Assembly: GCF_024721175.1 (NCBI RefSeq)
Contig: NZ_CP099398.1
Span: forward strand, 248,001-312,000
Length of the DNA: 64,000 nucleotides
Source of the DNA: Rhizobium sp. Pop5
GTDB taxonomy: Bacteria > Pseudomonadota > Alphaproteobacteria > Rhizobiales > Rhizobiaceae
Reading direction: 5' to 3'
A model generated the notes under the pieces. It saw only the letters and a program-made list of their open reading frames with translations. It searched no databases and was not told the DNA's origin. A program made the translations under genes and the position numbers. Of the stretch, positions 1-9,391 are shown in pieces. The stretch's first letter is position 1; every line of letters begins with the position of its first letter.

Positions 1-59
1 GTGAAATCGCCGAGATCAACGGTGGCGACCTGTACATCTGTGGCATCTGCAGGCATCAT
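1..59 (-). CDS. tssC: TssC (ImpC/VipB) T6SS sheath subunit, N-terminal end only
   Basis: Only the first 19 or so codons are in the window; the gene runs off the left edge. Two ATG codons lie in tandem (57-59 and 54-56), and a GAGGAG ribosome site sits inside the end of tssB. The start is therefore 2 bases beyond the tssB stop, the close coupling usual for tssB-tssC. The partner TssB and TssC proteins co-assemble into the contractile sheath. The few visible residues do not prove TssC; the call rests mainly on gene order. Confidence 0.6.
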   Translation of the reverse strand, partial: MMPADATDVQVATVDLGDF

Positions 60-61
60 GA

Positions 62-616
62 TCAGTTCTCCTCTGTGTCTGGGGATGCCAATGGCGGAGC
101 GGCAACCAATGCATCAGGCTTCTCAGTCTCGATGCCATTGCCGAGGGCGCTTAGCAGTGCCGAATCCGCGAGGAAGTGGGTGAGCAACTCTTCGGCACCG
201 TTCTTACCGTCCATATAGGCCAGCAGATTGGAGAGCTCCGTTCGCGCCTCGAGCAGCCTGCTAAGGCTGTTGACCTTGCGCGCCACGGCCGCCGGCGAGA
301 AATCTTCGAGCCGCTCGAACGTCAAGTCGACAGCGAGTTGGCCTTCTCCGGTCAATAGGTTCGGCACCCGCATCACCACCCTGGGCCTCAGCGATCTGAG
401 CCGATCATCGAAATTGTCGATATCGATCTCCATCATCTTGCGCTCCGCGACAGGGGCAAGCGGCTCGGCAGCATTGCCGGCGAGGTCGGACATCACGCCG
501 ACCACGAAGGGAAGCTGAACCTTCTTCTGAGAGCCATAGGTCTCGACGTCGTATTCGATCTGTACGCGAGGCGGACGAACCCGCGCGATGAACTTTTGAC
601 TACTCGCCTTTGTCAT
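62..616 (-). CDS. tssB: TssB (ImpB/VipA) T6SS contractile sheath small subunit
   Basis: This 184-residue protein matches the TssB family throughout: an N-terminal KFIARVRPPRVQIEYDVET segment, then a central PFVVGVMSDLAGN motif and a region on binding and aligning with TssC (FDDRLRSLRPRVVMRVPN). The start at 616 is chosen because GGAGAG lies just upstream and the longer reading to 655 adds residues with no family similarity. TssB pairs with TssC to form the cytoplasmic sheath whose contraction drives the T6SS needle. It lies 35 bases after tssA and directly before tssC, so the three probably form one transcript. The family identification is firm; functionality of the whole system cannot be judged because the remaining sheath and baseplate genes are outside the window. 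Confidence 0.9.
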   Translation of the reverse strand: MTKASSQKFIARVRPPRVQIEYDVETYGSQKKVQLPFVVGVMSDLAGNAAEPLAPVAERKMMEIDIDNFDDRLRSLRPRVVMRVPNLLTGEGQLAVDLTFERLEDFSPAAVARKVNSLSRLLEARTELSNLLAYMDGKNGAEELLTHFLADSALLSALGNGIETEKPDALVAAPPLASPDTEEN

Positions 617-651
617 GTGTTCCACTCTCCTGATAGGGAAGATTGCGCACG

Positions 652-1644
652 TCACGTGCCCTCGCCGACCGCCAGACCGGCAATCGAACGGTATTGGGCA
701 ACCCCTTCTGGCGCCAACTCTTTGATAAGAGCCATGAAGTCCTTCGAGACAAGTCGCTGCGCGCGCTCCAGGAGGGCTGGCAGCGGGCTCGCGGGCTCAT
801 TCACCTGGTACCAGTGGCAAATGCGGCCAAGAATTTCGACAACGTCATCGCGGTTGCGGATCACTTCGGGGTAAGAGGCCTTGCTAGAGTCTGGCAATGG
901 AGATGCCGGGGCTGCAGGCTGGGCCCTTTTCCGATGGGCGTCGACCAGATCCTTGGCCTGGGTGAGTAGCACTATCAGAGGGTCGAATCGAACGGCCTCG
1001 TCACTCGCGACGTGCTGCCGAACACTCGCGTCTAGATGGGTGGCGGCTGCCAGGCTGGCGTGGAGACCAGTGCTGATCTGCTCGAGCTGCAGTGGATCGG
1101 TGTCGATGAAGGCGTGCTCGATGGTCGAACGATCAATTTCCGTAGATTGGGACCGTAGCGCACCAGCCCAATCGCGGAGCGTAAAAGTCCCGAATTGCCT
1201 GGAGGAGGTGAGTGGGACTTGGCGTATTTCTGCCAAGAGCCCGGAGAGATCGCAGAGGCTCGCTAGAGCGTTGAGGCGAACGGTCTGATCTTCGTCATCT
1301 TCTGGATCCGGTCGCGGATGTAGCTCTGACCAGTAGAGCTCGACATAGGCCGCGAGCAGCTCAAGCCCCCGACTTAGACCAGAGAAGCCGAACTGACTGA
1401 GGGCGGATCGTGTGAGCAAGATTCCGACTCTTAGATCCTTAGTGCGGGCAGAAAGGTCGAGGCCAAGCCGCCACACCTCTGTCCAATCGGGAGCCTCCTC
1501 GGTGGCGATGGAGTCGCCTATCTGCTGGTGCGGCTTGCCATGCGACGCTATCTCCAGCTCCAGGAAGCTCAAATCGTAATCGAGAGCATCCCCGCATGCG
1601 TTGCCGTCGCTGATCGGTTTTAATAGATGATCTGCATCGAGCAT
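652..1644 (-). CDS. tssA: TssA (ImpA) T6SS baseplate/sheath-assembly protein
   Basis: A 330-residue protein with the ImpA N-terminal domain (LLKPISDGNACGDALDYD, then DWTEVWRLGLDLSARTKDLR), the conserved signature of TssA. The middle has the LYWSELHPRPDPEDDEDQ segment also typical of the family. TssA primes tail-tube and sheath polymerisation at the baseplate. The start at 1644 follows a GGATTTGGG purine-rich stretch; the frame stays open to 1698 but the added residues are not family-like. It is the first visible gene of the leftward arm (tssA-tssB-tssC). The short C-terminal region keeps the usual EILGRICHWYQVNEPASP segment, so the gene appears complete. Confidence 0.88.
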   Translation of the reverse strand: MLDADHLLKPISDGNACGDALDYDLSFLELEIASHGKPHQQIGDSIATEEAPDWTEVWRLGLDLSARTKDLRVGILLTRSALSQFGFSGLSRGLELLAAYVELYWSELHPRPDPEDDEDQTVRLNALASLCDLSGLLAEIRQVPLTSSRQFGTFTLRDWAGALRSQSTEIDRSTIEHAFIDTDPLQLEQISTGLHASLAAATHLDASVRQHVASDEAVRFDPLIVLLTQAKDLVDAHRKRAQPAAPASPLPDSSKASYPEVIRNRDDVVEILGRICHWYQVNEPASPLPALLERAQRLVSKDFMALIKELAPEGVAQYRSIAGLAVGEGT

Positions 1645-1789
1645 GACCCAAATCCCAGTTTTCCCGACATAAAAGATCGTCGCGCCTCTGTTTCTCAATG
1701 TTTAGCAATGAGCAGACGCGATTGCTCATGCACAATCGACATTCGTATATGTCGTGAATGCTTGGGGCGTGAATGCCGCCGCTTCGGAT

Positions 1790-2095
1790 CTTGACGCAGC
1801 TATGTGCTGCTCAGGCGCGAGGGACACCTTGTGAACAACAAGAAGCTCTTCCGGGTCCATCGGGAGGAGAAGCTCACGATGCGCAAGCGCCGTGGCCGGA
1901 AACGAGCGAAAGGCAAGCGTTGGTGTTGATCCCGCTGGCTGCCAATGATCGTTGGCGCGGGTTCAGGCTTCTGATGGTCGTGAGGAAAGCCGGACTCTCG
2001 TCGCCGATACTTCGCTCTCCGGCCTGCGGTCGCCTGTGGACTGGATCGGGTTATCGAGGAGCGTGGCAAGCCAAGCACTCTGGCCTCGGCTAACT
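1790..2095 (+). pseudogene. Decayed IS3-family transposase (OrfB) remnant
   Basis: Short matches to an IS3-family OrfB appear in order but in different frames: VNNKKLFRVHREEKLTMRKR and GRKRAKG near 1827-1910, then NDRW near 1945, and VADTSLSGLR near 2000-2030 followed by VIEERGKP near 2055. Stops and frame changes separate them, and no catalytic triad survives. It is a dead fragment lying just behind the start of the tssA arm. Confidence 0.6.
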
Positions 2096-3377
2096 AACCC
2101 TGCAGAGTTCGCCCAGATCGGCAACCCGCGACGTGATGCAGTGCTGCGCAGCCGGAATGGTCTCCGCACCTAAACCCGCCGATGCCGCCGCAGATGCGCA
2201 ACCCACCGCTGGAGCGAACCCCAAACTGGATAAACTTGACGGTACAAGCTCAGCCAGATTGAATTGACATCGTCGGGCAGTCGTTGCAAAGGGCAACCTG
2301 CGGAGTACCGTTGCAAACGTGAGCCTGAAGGCCTCCAACTACGAAGTCTTCGCGCGGCCGCCTCCGCGCCAGTTGCTGCATAAGGTGGATGGCGTCCTCG
2401 GCGATCGCTCTTGGGGGTGTCGGCGCGCGGACCCTCATCGAACGAGCGGCCAGCCGGCGGTCCATCGCGCGTGCAGCGACCCGGCGTCAGTGGTAGAACG
2501 GCTCGAGCACTTCAACGGCATTATACTCCTGCGCTCCGCCGGACCGCCGCACGAGGCATATAGGGCGACAATCTGGATGAGATCCGTATTGACCGCATGT
2601 AACGATGCTCCCCGAGATCTGCACGTTGCCTCATTCATTTTGCTCCCAGTTGGAGCGAAGGAGTGGGGTGCGGAGATGGCGGGGTTTCGCAGCGGCCGGC
2701 CTCCTTCGTGAGCGCCATTGCCGTTTTCGACGGAAGTCGAAGGTTAATAACCATCGTCGCGGTATTTACTTTTGACAATGGGTGTGATGCGGCTTTGCGT
2801 GATCTTCTAAAAAGAATCGAGTCCCGCCGCCAATCCCCCGTTCTATCGCGCACCTACCGCATCCCAACGTGACTGTCGACCCTGCTTCCATTAGTCGTGC
2901 AGGGCAACCACGCGGTCTCTCGTGCAGATCCCTGCGATTTCGAATTGACGGACACCGACCCCGTTTGACGGTCGTGGAGTGCACGCACTTAGTCACCCTA
3001 GCCGCCCGCGCACTGCAACCCCGCTGTAGCGATCCTTCTACCTCTATGCTAAAGAAAGTTTTGGAAAAACTTGCCTCGTCGCCATCGTTCGACGGCGGCC
3101 TTGGCGCCAATCTTGCGAGGAGCGGGCTGATGGTCGCAGCGGCATGCGAGCCGACATTCTGCGCTCCCGACCGTCGAAGACGAGGTCGCTCTCGGCGTGT
3201 TAGTCAGCCGGAATGCGCCGGCCGTCGTGCCCCTAAATATCGATCTCGAGCCAGGTATTGGCCTCCAGACTGAAGAAAAATTCGGCGCTCTCACATGCTC
3301 ATGCAATCCCGTGGTGGACAACCAACGCACATGATGGTGCAGTTCCTAGGGAATGTGGTGATGAGTCATGAGCCGTC
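2096..3377. other. 1.3 kb without a recognisable gene
   Basis: Only short, unsupported open frames occur on both strands, none with family-like motifs or a convincing ribosome site. Given the neighbouring IS remnants this is probably old insertion debris between the T6SS arm and the repeat-protein gene. Confidence 0.5.
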
Positions 3378-6110
3378 CTATATCACCTTGAACGCTGCCC
3401 TCCTGGCTATCCGTTTCTTCGAGGCACCCACGATTATGGCGGCATCGGCGGCGCTGAGATCGGGATGGGCCGCCTTCAGCGCGTCCGCCCACGCCCCCTT
3501 GCTCTGCCCCGGCAGCTGCGGTGTCGCCGCCTTGATCTCGTCCAGCCTCGCCTGATCCTGGGCCGACACCGTCCGGAACGCCGCCCTCCTGGCGATATCG
3601 TCCCTAAAGGTGCCCAGGATGGTGGCGGCATCGGCGGCGCTGAGATCGGGATGGGCCGCCTTCAGCGCATCGGCCCAGGCCGCATTGCTCCCCCCCTGCC
3701 GCGGTGTTGCCGCCGCGATTTCGTCCAGCCTCGCCTGGTCCTGGGCCGACACCGTCCGGAACGCCGCCCTTTTAGCAATATCCTGCTTTATGGCACCCAC
3801 GATTACGGCGGCATCGGCGGCGCTGAGATCGGGATGGGCCGCCTTCAGCGCGTCCGCCCAGGCCGCATTGCTCTGCCCCGGCAGCTGCGGTGTCTGCCTA
3901 GCGAGTTCGTCCAGCCTCGCCTGGTCCTGGGCCGACACCGTCCGGAACGCCGCCCTCCTGGCGATTTCGTCCTTTGCGGCGCCCACGATGGTGGCGGCAT
4001 CGGCGGCGCTGAGATCGGGATGGGCCGCCTTCAGCGCGTCCGCCCAGGCCGCATTGCTCCGCCCCTGCCGCGGTGTCACCGCCGCGATTTCGTCCAGCCT
4101 CGCCCGGTCCTGGGCCGACACCGTCCGGAACGCTGCCCTCACGGCGATATCGTCCTTTAAGGCGCCCACGATTGTGGCGGCATCGGCGGCGCTGAGATCG
4201 GGATGGGCCGCCTTCAGCGCGTCCGCCCACGCCCCCTTGCTCTGCCTCGACTGTCGCGGTGTTTGCCTGGCGATTTCGTCCAGCCTCGCCTGGTCCTGAG
4301 CCGACACCGTCCGGAACGCCGCCCTTTTTACAATATTATGCTTTACGGAACCCACAATTATGGCGGCATCGGAGGCGCTGAGATCGGGATGGGCCGCCTT
4401 CAGCGCGTCCGCCCACGCCCCCTTGCTCTGCCCCGGCAGCCGCGGTGTCTGCCTAGCGATTTCGTCCAGCCTCGCCTGATCCTGGGCCGACACCGTCTGA
4501 AAAGCCGCCCTCCTGGCGATAACCCGCTTTACGGCGCCCACGATGGCGGCGGCATCGGCGGCGCTGAGATCGGGATGGGCCGCCTTCAGTGCGTCCGCCC
4601 ACGCCCTCTTGCTCTGCCCCTGTAGCTGCGGTGTCTGCCTGGCGATTTCGTCCAGCCTCGCGTGGTCCTGGGCCGACACCGTCTGGAACGCTGTCCTTTT
4701 AGCAATATCCTGCTTTACGGCATTCACGATTATGGCGGCATCGGCGGCGCTGAGATCGGGATGGGCCGCCTTCAGCGCGTCCGCCCACGCCCCCTTGCTC
4801 TGCCCCGGCAGCCGCGGTGTCACCGCCGCGATTTCGTCCAGTCTCGCCTGGTCCTGGGCCGACACCGTCTGGAACGCGGCCCTTTTAGCAATATCCTGCT
4901 TTACGGCACCCACGATTATGGCGGCATCAGCGGCGCTGAGATCGGGATGGGCCGCCTTCAGCGCGTCCGCCCACGCCCCCTTGCTCTGCCCCGGTAGCTG
5001 CGGTGTCTGCCTGGCGATTTCGTCCAGCCTCGCCTGGTCCTGGGCCGACACCGTCCGGAACGCCGTCCTCCTTGCAATATCGTCCTTAAAAGAGCCCACG
5101 GTTATGGCGGCATCGGCGGCGCTGAGATCGGGATGGGCCGCCTTCAGCGCGTCCGCCCACGCCCCCTTGCTCTGCCCCGGCAGCTGCGGTGTCGCCGCCT
5201 TGATCTCGTCAAGCCTCGCCCGGTCCTGGGCCGACACCGTTCGATACGCCGCCCTCCTGGCGATAACCCGCTTTACGACGCCCACGATTACGGCGGCATC
5301 GGCGGCGCTGAGATTGGGATGGGCCGCCTTCAGCGCGTCCGCCCACGCCCCCTTGCTCTGCCTCGACTGCCGCGGTGTCTGCCTGGCGATTTCGTCCAGC
5401 CTCGCCTGGTCCTGGGCCGACACCGTCCGGAACGCCGCTCGATTGACGAGATCGCCCGTTGAGGCCCCCACGATTATGCCGGCATTCGCGGCGCTGAGAT
5501 CAGGCGCCAACGCCAGCGGCCTTTGAGCATATAACGTCTGCCTGCGGCTGGGCCTGGGATCTGCGTCCTTCTCAGTAGTCCGCCTCTTGCGCCCGCCACC
5601 GGTCGGATCGCTGGGCTCCGCGGGCACCTCGGACATGGCCGAATGCTCCTCTCTTCCACCCGGCACCTCGGTGGGCCCGGCAACCGCTGAGGCTTCTAAA
5701 TTCCCAAGGCCATGCAGCCCCCCGCGCTGAGGGCCAGTCTCCAGCGGCTGGCCCTCGACGAGGTGAATAGTGCGATCGGCATTATTGTATTCATCTGTTG
5801 TCCTCGTGAGGTTGAACGCGGTCTCTGCCGGGACGACCGGAACTCTCGTCAGTTCCGTCATGTCAGCCATCATTTGCGGGGTTTGTTCTTCAGGGCTTTG
5901 AAGCTCGGTCGGCGGGCTTGGCTGGTCGACGCTTAGCCTTTCCACGTAACGCAATACCGAATTCTCTTGCCAGATGTCGTCCGAATTGAAGTTGTCGGCC
6001 ACTTGATCGACACGCGCCACTGAAGACTGCGCTCTTTGATCCGCTGGGTGCCGGCCCTCATCCGGCCGCGAAGAGCCCTGCCCCTTAGTCCGAGGGTCCC
6101 TGTCAACCAT
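3378..6110 (-). CDS. Large protein of eleven tandem 62-residue repeats, candidate secreted effector
   Basis: A 910-residue protein I do not recognise. Residues 1-200 or so are hydrophilic, rich in Pro, Glu and Thr, with a basic patch (GGGRKRRTTEKD) that could act as a nuclear localisation signal. From about residue 224 to the end there are eleven tandem copies of a roughly 62-residue unit with core motifs FRTVSAQDQARLDEI and AWADALKAAHPDLSAADAA, preceded by a half copy. The units look alpha-helical and suggest a solenoid. Differences between copies cluster in two short stretches. The start at 6110 is chosen because AGGGGGG lies just upstream; a GTG two codons earlier is possible. It has no signal peptide or membrane segment. 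It lies between the two arms of the T6SS locus, so it could be a T6SS cargo, or a type III effector of a plant symbiont. Both ideas are inference. Confidence 0.75.
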   Translation of the reverse strand: MVDRDPRTKGQGSSRPDEGRHPADQRAQSSVARVDQVADNFNSDDIWQENSVLRYVERLSVDQPSPPTELQSPEEQTPQMMADMTELTRVPVVPAETAFNLTRTTDEYNNADRTIHLVEGQPLETGPQRGGLHGLGNLEASAVAGPTEVPGGREEHSAMSEVPAEPSDPTGGGRKRRTTEKDADPRPSRRQTLYAQRPLALAPDLSAANAGIIVGASTGDLVNRAAFRTVSAQDQARLDEIARQTPRQSRQSKGAWADALKAAHPNLSAADAAVIVGVVKRVIARRAAYRTVSAQDRARLDEIKAATPQLPGQSKGAWADALKAAHPDLSAADAAITVGSFKDDIARRTAFRTVSAQDQARLDEIARQTPQLPGQSKGAWADALKAAHPDLSAADAAIIVGAVKQDIAKRAAFQTVSAQDQARLDEIAAVTPRLPGQSKGAWADALKAAHPDLSAADAAIIVNAVKQDIAKRTAFQTVSAQDHARLDEIARQTPQLQGQSKRAWADALKAAHPDLSAADAAAIVGAVKRVIARRAAFQTVSAQDQARLDEIARQTPRLPGQSKGAWADALKAAHPDLSASDAAIIVGSVKHNIVKRAAFRTVSAQDQARLDEIARQTPRQSRQSKGAWADALKAAHPDLSAADAATIVGALKDDIAVRAAFRTVSAQDRARLDEIAAVTPRQGRSNAAWADALKAAHPDLSAADAATIVGAAKDEIARRAAFRTVSAQDQARLDELARQTPQLPGQSNAAWADALKAAHPDLSAADAAVIVGAIKQDIAKRAAFRTVSAQDQARLDEIAAATPRQGGSNAAWADALKAAHPDLSAADAATILGTFRDDIARRAAFRTVSAQDQARLDEIKAATPQLPGQSKGAWADALKAAHPDLSAADAAIIVGASKKRIARRAAFKVI
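3396..5441 (-). repeat. Eleven direct tandem repeats of about 186 bp inside the repeat-protein gene
   Basis: The coding DNA repeats with a period of 183-186 bp and very high identity; the segment from the AWADALKAAHP codons to the AADAA codons is nearly unchanged in all copies. Lengths stay a multiple of three, so the frame is kept throughout. Two units (the eighth and tenth) are one codon shorter. Such an array is prone to expansion and contraction by recombination or slippage. Confidence 0.9.
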
Positions 6111-6826
6111 GCTCACCCCCCTGGGATATGGCCTTCAGGAAACAAGGGGTCAGCTGTCGGGCACCGACTGCTGACGGAAGGTCAGAATTTATCAGGGGCT
6201 CAAGCGACTTAACCAGAGTGCAAGGGGCGCGACTGCGACCATCGACCGCTCCAGCTTGCCGAGCCTCGTTCGGACGCCGCTCAATCACCGTGGGTCCCGT
6301 TTTTTGCTGTTGTGGCATGGGGCGGCTCTGCGGAATCGAGCTCAGGTGACGGGAGGCCGGCAGATCCCGAAGACATGGCCAGGCCGTTGATAACTGGTAG
6401 CGTAAACGCATCATTGCAGCAGAACCTCAAAAACCACGGAGAAGAGCCCGCGATTCAAACTAGCGCAGTCCCGGTATTGGATTGCATGCACAGGTGATAT
6501 GCTCGCATCCGGTTAGTGAGCGGCTATGGCGCAGCTCCTGCGTGAACCCATAACGACAGCGGCGATCCTTCGAGAGATGCAGCGACGACCCGTTCTCCAG
6601 ACCGGAGGTCCGTGCTTGATGTGGCGATCGGCACGGATTGCTATCAACGCTGACGGCCGCCGGTGCCGCGCAAGCCGGTTACGACGAAACATCGACATGA
6701 TCTCTTCTATGGTGGGATTGGCCCAACGATACCAGGGTAGTGGCAACTGTCGCCAATTGCGGCGCCAGTGAGGTCGGCCTTCGTCTTCGAACTCCTTGCT
6801 GGCTTCCGCTAAACAACGCGGCCTTA
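6111..6826. other. Intergenic region upstream of the repeat-protein gene
   Basis: No gene is supported on either strand. A promoter for the leftward repeat-protein gene should lie near 6120-6350. I looked for a TtsI-binding tts box here and found only a partial match (GTCAGC followed by TCG around 6150-6175, minus strand), not enough to call. Confidence 0.4.
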
Positions 6827-7371
6827 TCACAAAAGGCTGGGAGATTTAACGATGATTCCGGCATCCGGACTTCTGCGCATTGCCGGCCGGTAATAGCGCG
6901 AAAGACTTGCAGCAATCGCAGCGCCGGCGGCACCCGTGACTAGTATCCGCACTGCCTGGCCCGTAACAATGCGCTGTGACCAGCGGAAGCCGATCTCGTG
7001 GAAAGACAAGGCATGCTGCGGGCTGATATGATGAAAGACGCCGGCAATGGTGCGGCGGACCCGGGACTTGAAACCTCCCACCGAGTGGACGGCGACTTGG
7101 ACGAATTCGCGGCTCGAATGCTTTACGTTCTCATGCGTAGCAAAGCTCTTGCCAATCGCCATGAACGCCTCACCGCCCATCAGGCAGGTTGCGGTTCGAT
7201 CCCTTTCGCCGTCGCGCGCCCTGCATGTATCGAAAGGCCTTTTCGGCCCCGTCCAGGCGGTAGACCGTCCGGATCCATTCTCGGTCGCTCACCGAGATGA
7301 AAACGGTCGATCTCCACCGTGCCATCTTGCATGTGCTCGCGCGCCAACATGAGGCGCAGCGCATATCCCAT
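6827..7371 (-). pseudogene. Truncated IS1595-family (ISXO2-like) transposase remnant
   Basis: The minus-strand reading 7180-6827 carries the C-terminal end of an IS1595-type transposase: GEAFMAIGKSFATHENVKHS, then VRRTIAGVFHHISPQHA and EIGFRWSQRIVTGQAVR. The adjacent reading 7371-7180 has MGYALRLMLAREHMQDGTVE followed by EIDRF, which fits the start of the catalytic domain of the same family. Most of the catalytic core between them is missing and frames differ, so the element is inactive. Confidence 0.65.
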
Positions 7372-8028
7372 TCGCTAGCTATTGGGCATCACCAAATGTG
7401 GAAATGCCTATCTTCGCCGCATGAATGATCCATGCCGCCAGGGCTGCTATCCCGCACCTGGCGCGAACCGGGACTGCAACCGGTTCGTGGATCGTGTCCA
7501 GGAGGTGGTTGTCTAATCGCTAAACTGGTCGTCAAGGTGCTTTAGGGGCGGCGGCGCGTGAAGACGATGTTGGCGGCGGCACTGCCTCAGCGTATTCAGG
7601 AACATTTTCGACGAGGCAATGCGCATCACGTGTCACCTTGCCTGTTGCGCTGCTCTTTTGGCCCCGTACTTGCGGCGCCGGGTCTCAAGGCTTCCGGGCG
7701 GTCATTTGCGAGATTCATCCCGTACGAGTGACAGGACAGGCGAATTGGCGCGTTGTAGGTCAGTGTGAACATGAACGACCAATAAGGCTCTGAGGGCAAC
7801 GGGCTACTGAGCGACAGTCTAGATGAGACCCCTTGCTTGTCGCGCTGCAAGGGGGCTCATGACCAATCCTGATGAGCTTCGGCGCTTGCATATCTGAGCT
7901 GTCCCGACACGCGATGCCCTTCTACCAGCGCATTGTTGGATATCAGATGTGCATGCAAGGGGGCAGTGAAGCTCTGCTACTTTTACGGAGAAAGCCGTTC
8001 TGTCAGGTGGACGCGAGGCGAGTCTTGA
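7372..8028. other. Intergenic region upstream of tssK
   Basis: No gene is supported. The promoter of the rightward T6SS arm should lie here. Short frames on both strands lack family motifs. Confidence 0.4.
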
Positions 8029-9384
8029 ATGTCGTGGAATAATAGGGTCGTCTGGTCGGAGGGCTTGTTCCTCCGCCCGCAGCATTTTCAGCAGGCCGAT
8101 CGTCACGTCGAACAGCTGGTGCGCAGCAGGACGGCGGTTTTGCATGGGTACGGGTGGGGTATCAGCGAGCTGCGGCTCAATCGAGAGCTGCTTGGTCTCG
8201 GTAAGATCGCCATCGAAGCGGCTCGCGGCGTCTTGGAGGAGGGGATGCCCTTCAGTATTCCTGACGAAGCCAACCAGCCAACTCCCTACGACGTTCCGCC
8301 GGATTTTCGAGATCCGCTTATTCACTTGGCGGTACCGTTTTATCAACCCGGCGCTCTTGAAACCGACGCGCAAGCGGGAATTGACGTACCTATCCGCTTC
8401 GCAGTCTCCACTGAGGATGTTGTCGACACCAACGCTGGCGAGCGAGGCAGCGCCTCCATCGACGTAGCGAGGCTGGATTTTCGACTGCTGCCGGACGCGG
8501 CAGACCGGTCTGGCTACACTTGCATCCCAATCGCCCGTATCATAGAGGTCCGGGCCGACCGACAGATCATTCTGGACGAAACGCACGTGCCGCCAACCCC
8601 CGACTGCGCCAGCTCCCGGGTCCTCTCGAACTACATCACTGAGATCACCGGCCTGCTTCACCATCGTGGTGAAGCTCTGGCCACTCGGGTCTCCCAGTCG
8701 GGAACGAACCGGGTTGCAGAGCTCGCGGACTTCCTTCTGCTGCAGGCGATCAATCGGTACGAGCCGTACTTCTGCCACCTGTCCAAGGCCGCCGTTGTAA
8801 ATCCGGAATCGCTGTATGTTCTCATGCTCCAGTTGGCGGGTGAACTAGCCACGTTCGCCCGCGTCGATAAACGTGCCCCGACCCTTGGTGTTTACAAGCA
8901 CGACTCTCTCGCGGAGGCGTTTTTGCCAGTGATACAGTCGATCCGGGCTTCGCTGGGTGCAGTGATTGAGCAGACTGCGGTCCCCGTACCGCTGCAGCGG
9001 CAAAAATACGGTGTCCATGTGGCTGAGGTGGCCGACCGCTCTCTCTTTACGACCTCGAGCTTCGTGCTGGCTGCTCGGGCTGATATTGAGGTCGAGCGCC
9101 TCCGGCGCGAGTTCCCGTCTCAGATTAAGATCGGCCCGGCGGAGAAAATCACGGAACTCGTCAATGTCGCACTGCCCGGCATTATCATCAATCCCCTACC
9201 GGTCGCGCCGCGTCAGATCCCGTTCCATGTTGGATTCAGCTATTTCGAGATCGATCAAAATAGCCGCTTCTGGAAGGATATGCCCCAATCCGCCGGCTTG
9301 GCGCTGCACGTTGCTGGCGACTTCCCAAATCTCGAAATGGCTCTCTGGGCCATCCGAGCCGGACAGAACCCACATTTGAGTTAG
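8029..9384 (+). CDS. tssK: TssK (ImpJ/VasE) T6SS baseplate protein
   Basis: A 451-residue protein carrying the TssK signature from the first residues (NRVVWSEGLFLRPQHFQQ) and the family's regular conserved blocks: LIHLAVPFYQPG, YTCIPIARIIEVRADRQIIL, and the C-terminal LPVAPRQIPFHVGFSYFEID. Length is normal for TssK (about 450). TssK is a trimeric baseplate protein that links the baseplate to the TssL-TssM membrane complex. It starts the rightward arm; the FHA gene follows after 7 bases and tssL overlaps that gene, so these are cotranscribed. No break is visible. Confidence 0.93.
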   Translation: MSWNNRVVWSEGLFLRPQHFQQADRHVEQLVRSRTAVLHGYGWGISELRLNRELLGLGKIAIEAARGVLEEGMPFSIPDEANQPTPYDVPPDFRDPLIHLAVPFYQPGALETDAQAGIDVPIRFAVSTEDVVDTNAGERGSASIDVARLDFRLLPDAADRSGYTCIPIARIIEVRADRQIILDETHVPPTPDCASSRVLSNYITEITGLLHHRGEALATRVSQSGTNRVAELADFLLLQAINRYEPYFCHLSKAAVVNPESLYVLMLQLAGELATFARVDKRAPTLGVYKHDSLAEAFLPVIQSIRASLGAVIEQTAVPVPLQRQKYGVHVAEVADRSLFTTSSFVLAARADIEVERLRREFPSQIKIGPAEKITELVNVALPGIIINPLPVAPRQIPFHVGFSYFEIDQNSRFWKDMPQSAGLALHVAGDFPNLEMALWAIRAGQNPHLS

Positions 9385-9391
9385 CCCACCA

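Noticed and set aside
2319..2711. 130-codon plus-strand frame in the gene-poor region
   Set aside because: No family-like motif, no ribosome site, and a similar number of frames on the other strand.
3396..5441. Regularly spaced repeats as a possible CRISPR array
   Set aside because: Repeat period is about 186 bp with no unique spacers, and the repeats are coding in one frame throughout.
4543..5526. Long plus-strand frames (327, 231, 229 codons) opposite the repeat-protein gene
   Set aside because: They are antisense shadows of the 186 bp repeats: GC-rich repeats with a period divisible by three keep several frames open. The minus-strand frame has a ribosome site, a non-repeat N-terminus and full length.
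7819..8778. 319-codon minus-strand frame opposite tssK
   Set aside because: It overlaps the well-conserved tssK reading and shows no family motif or ribosome site.
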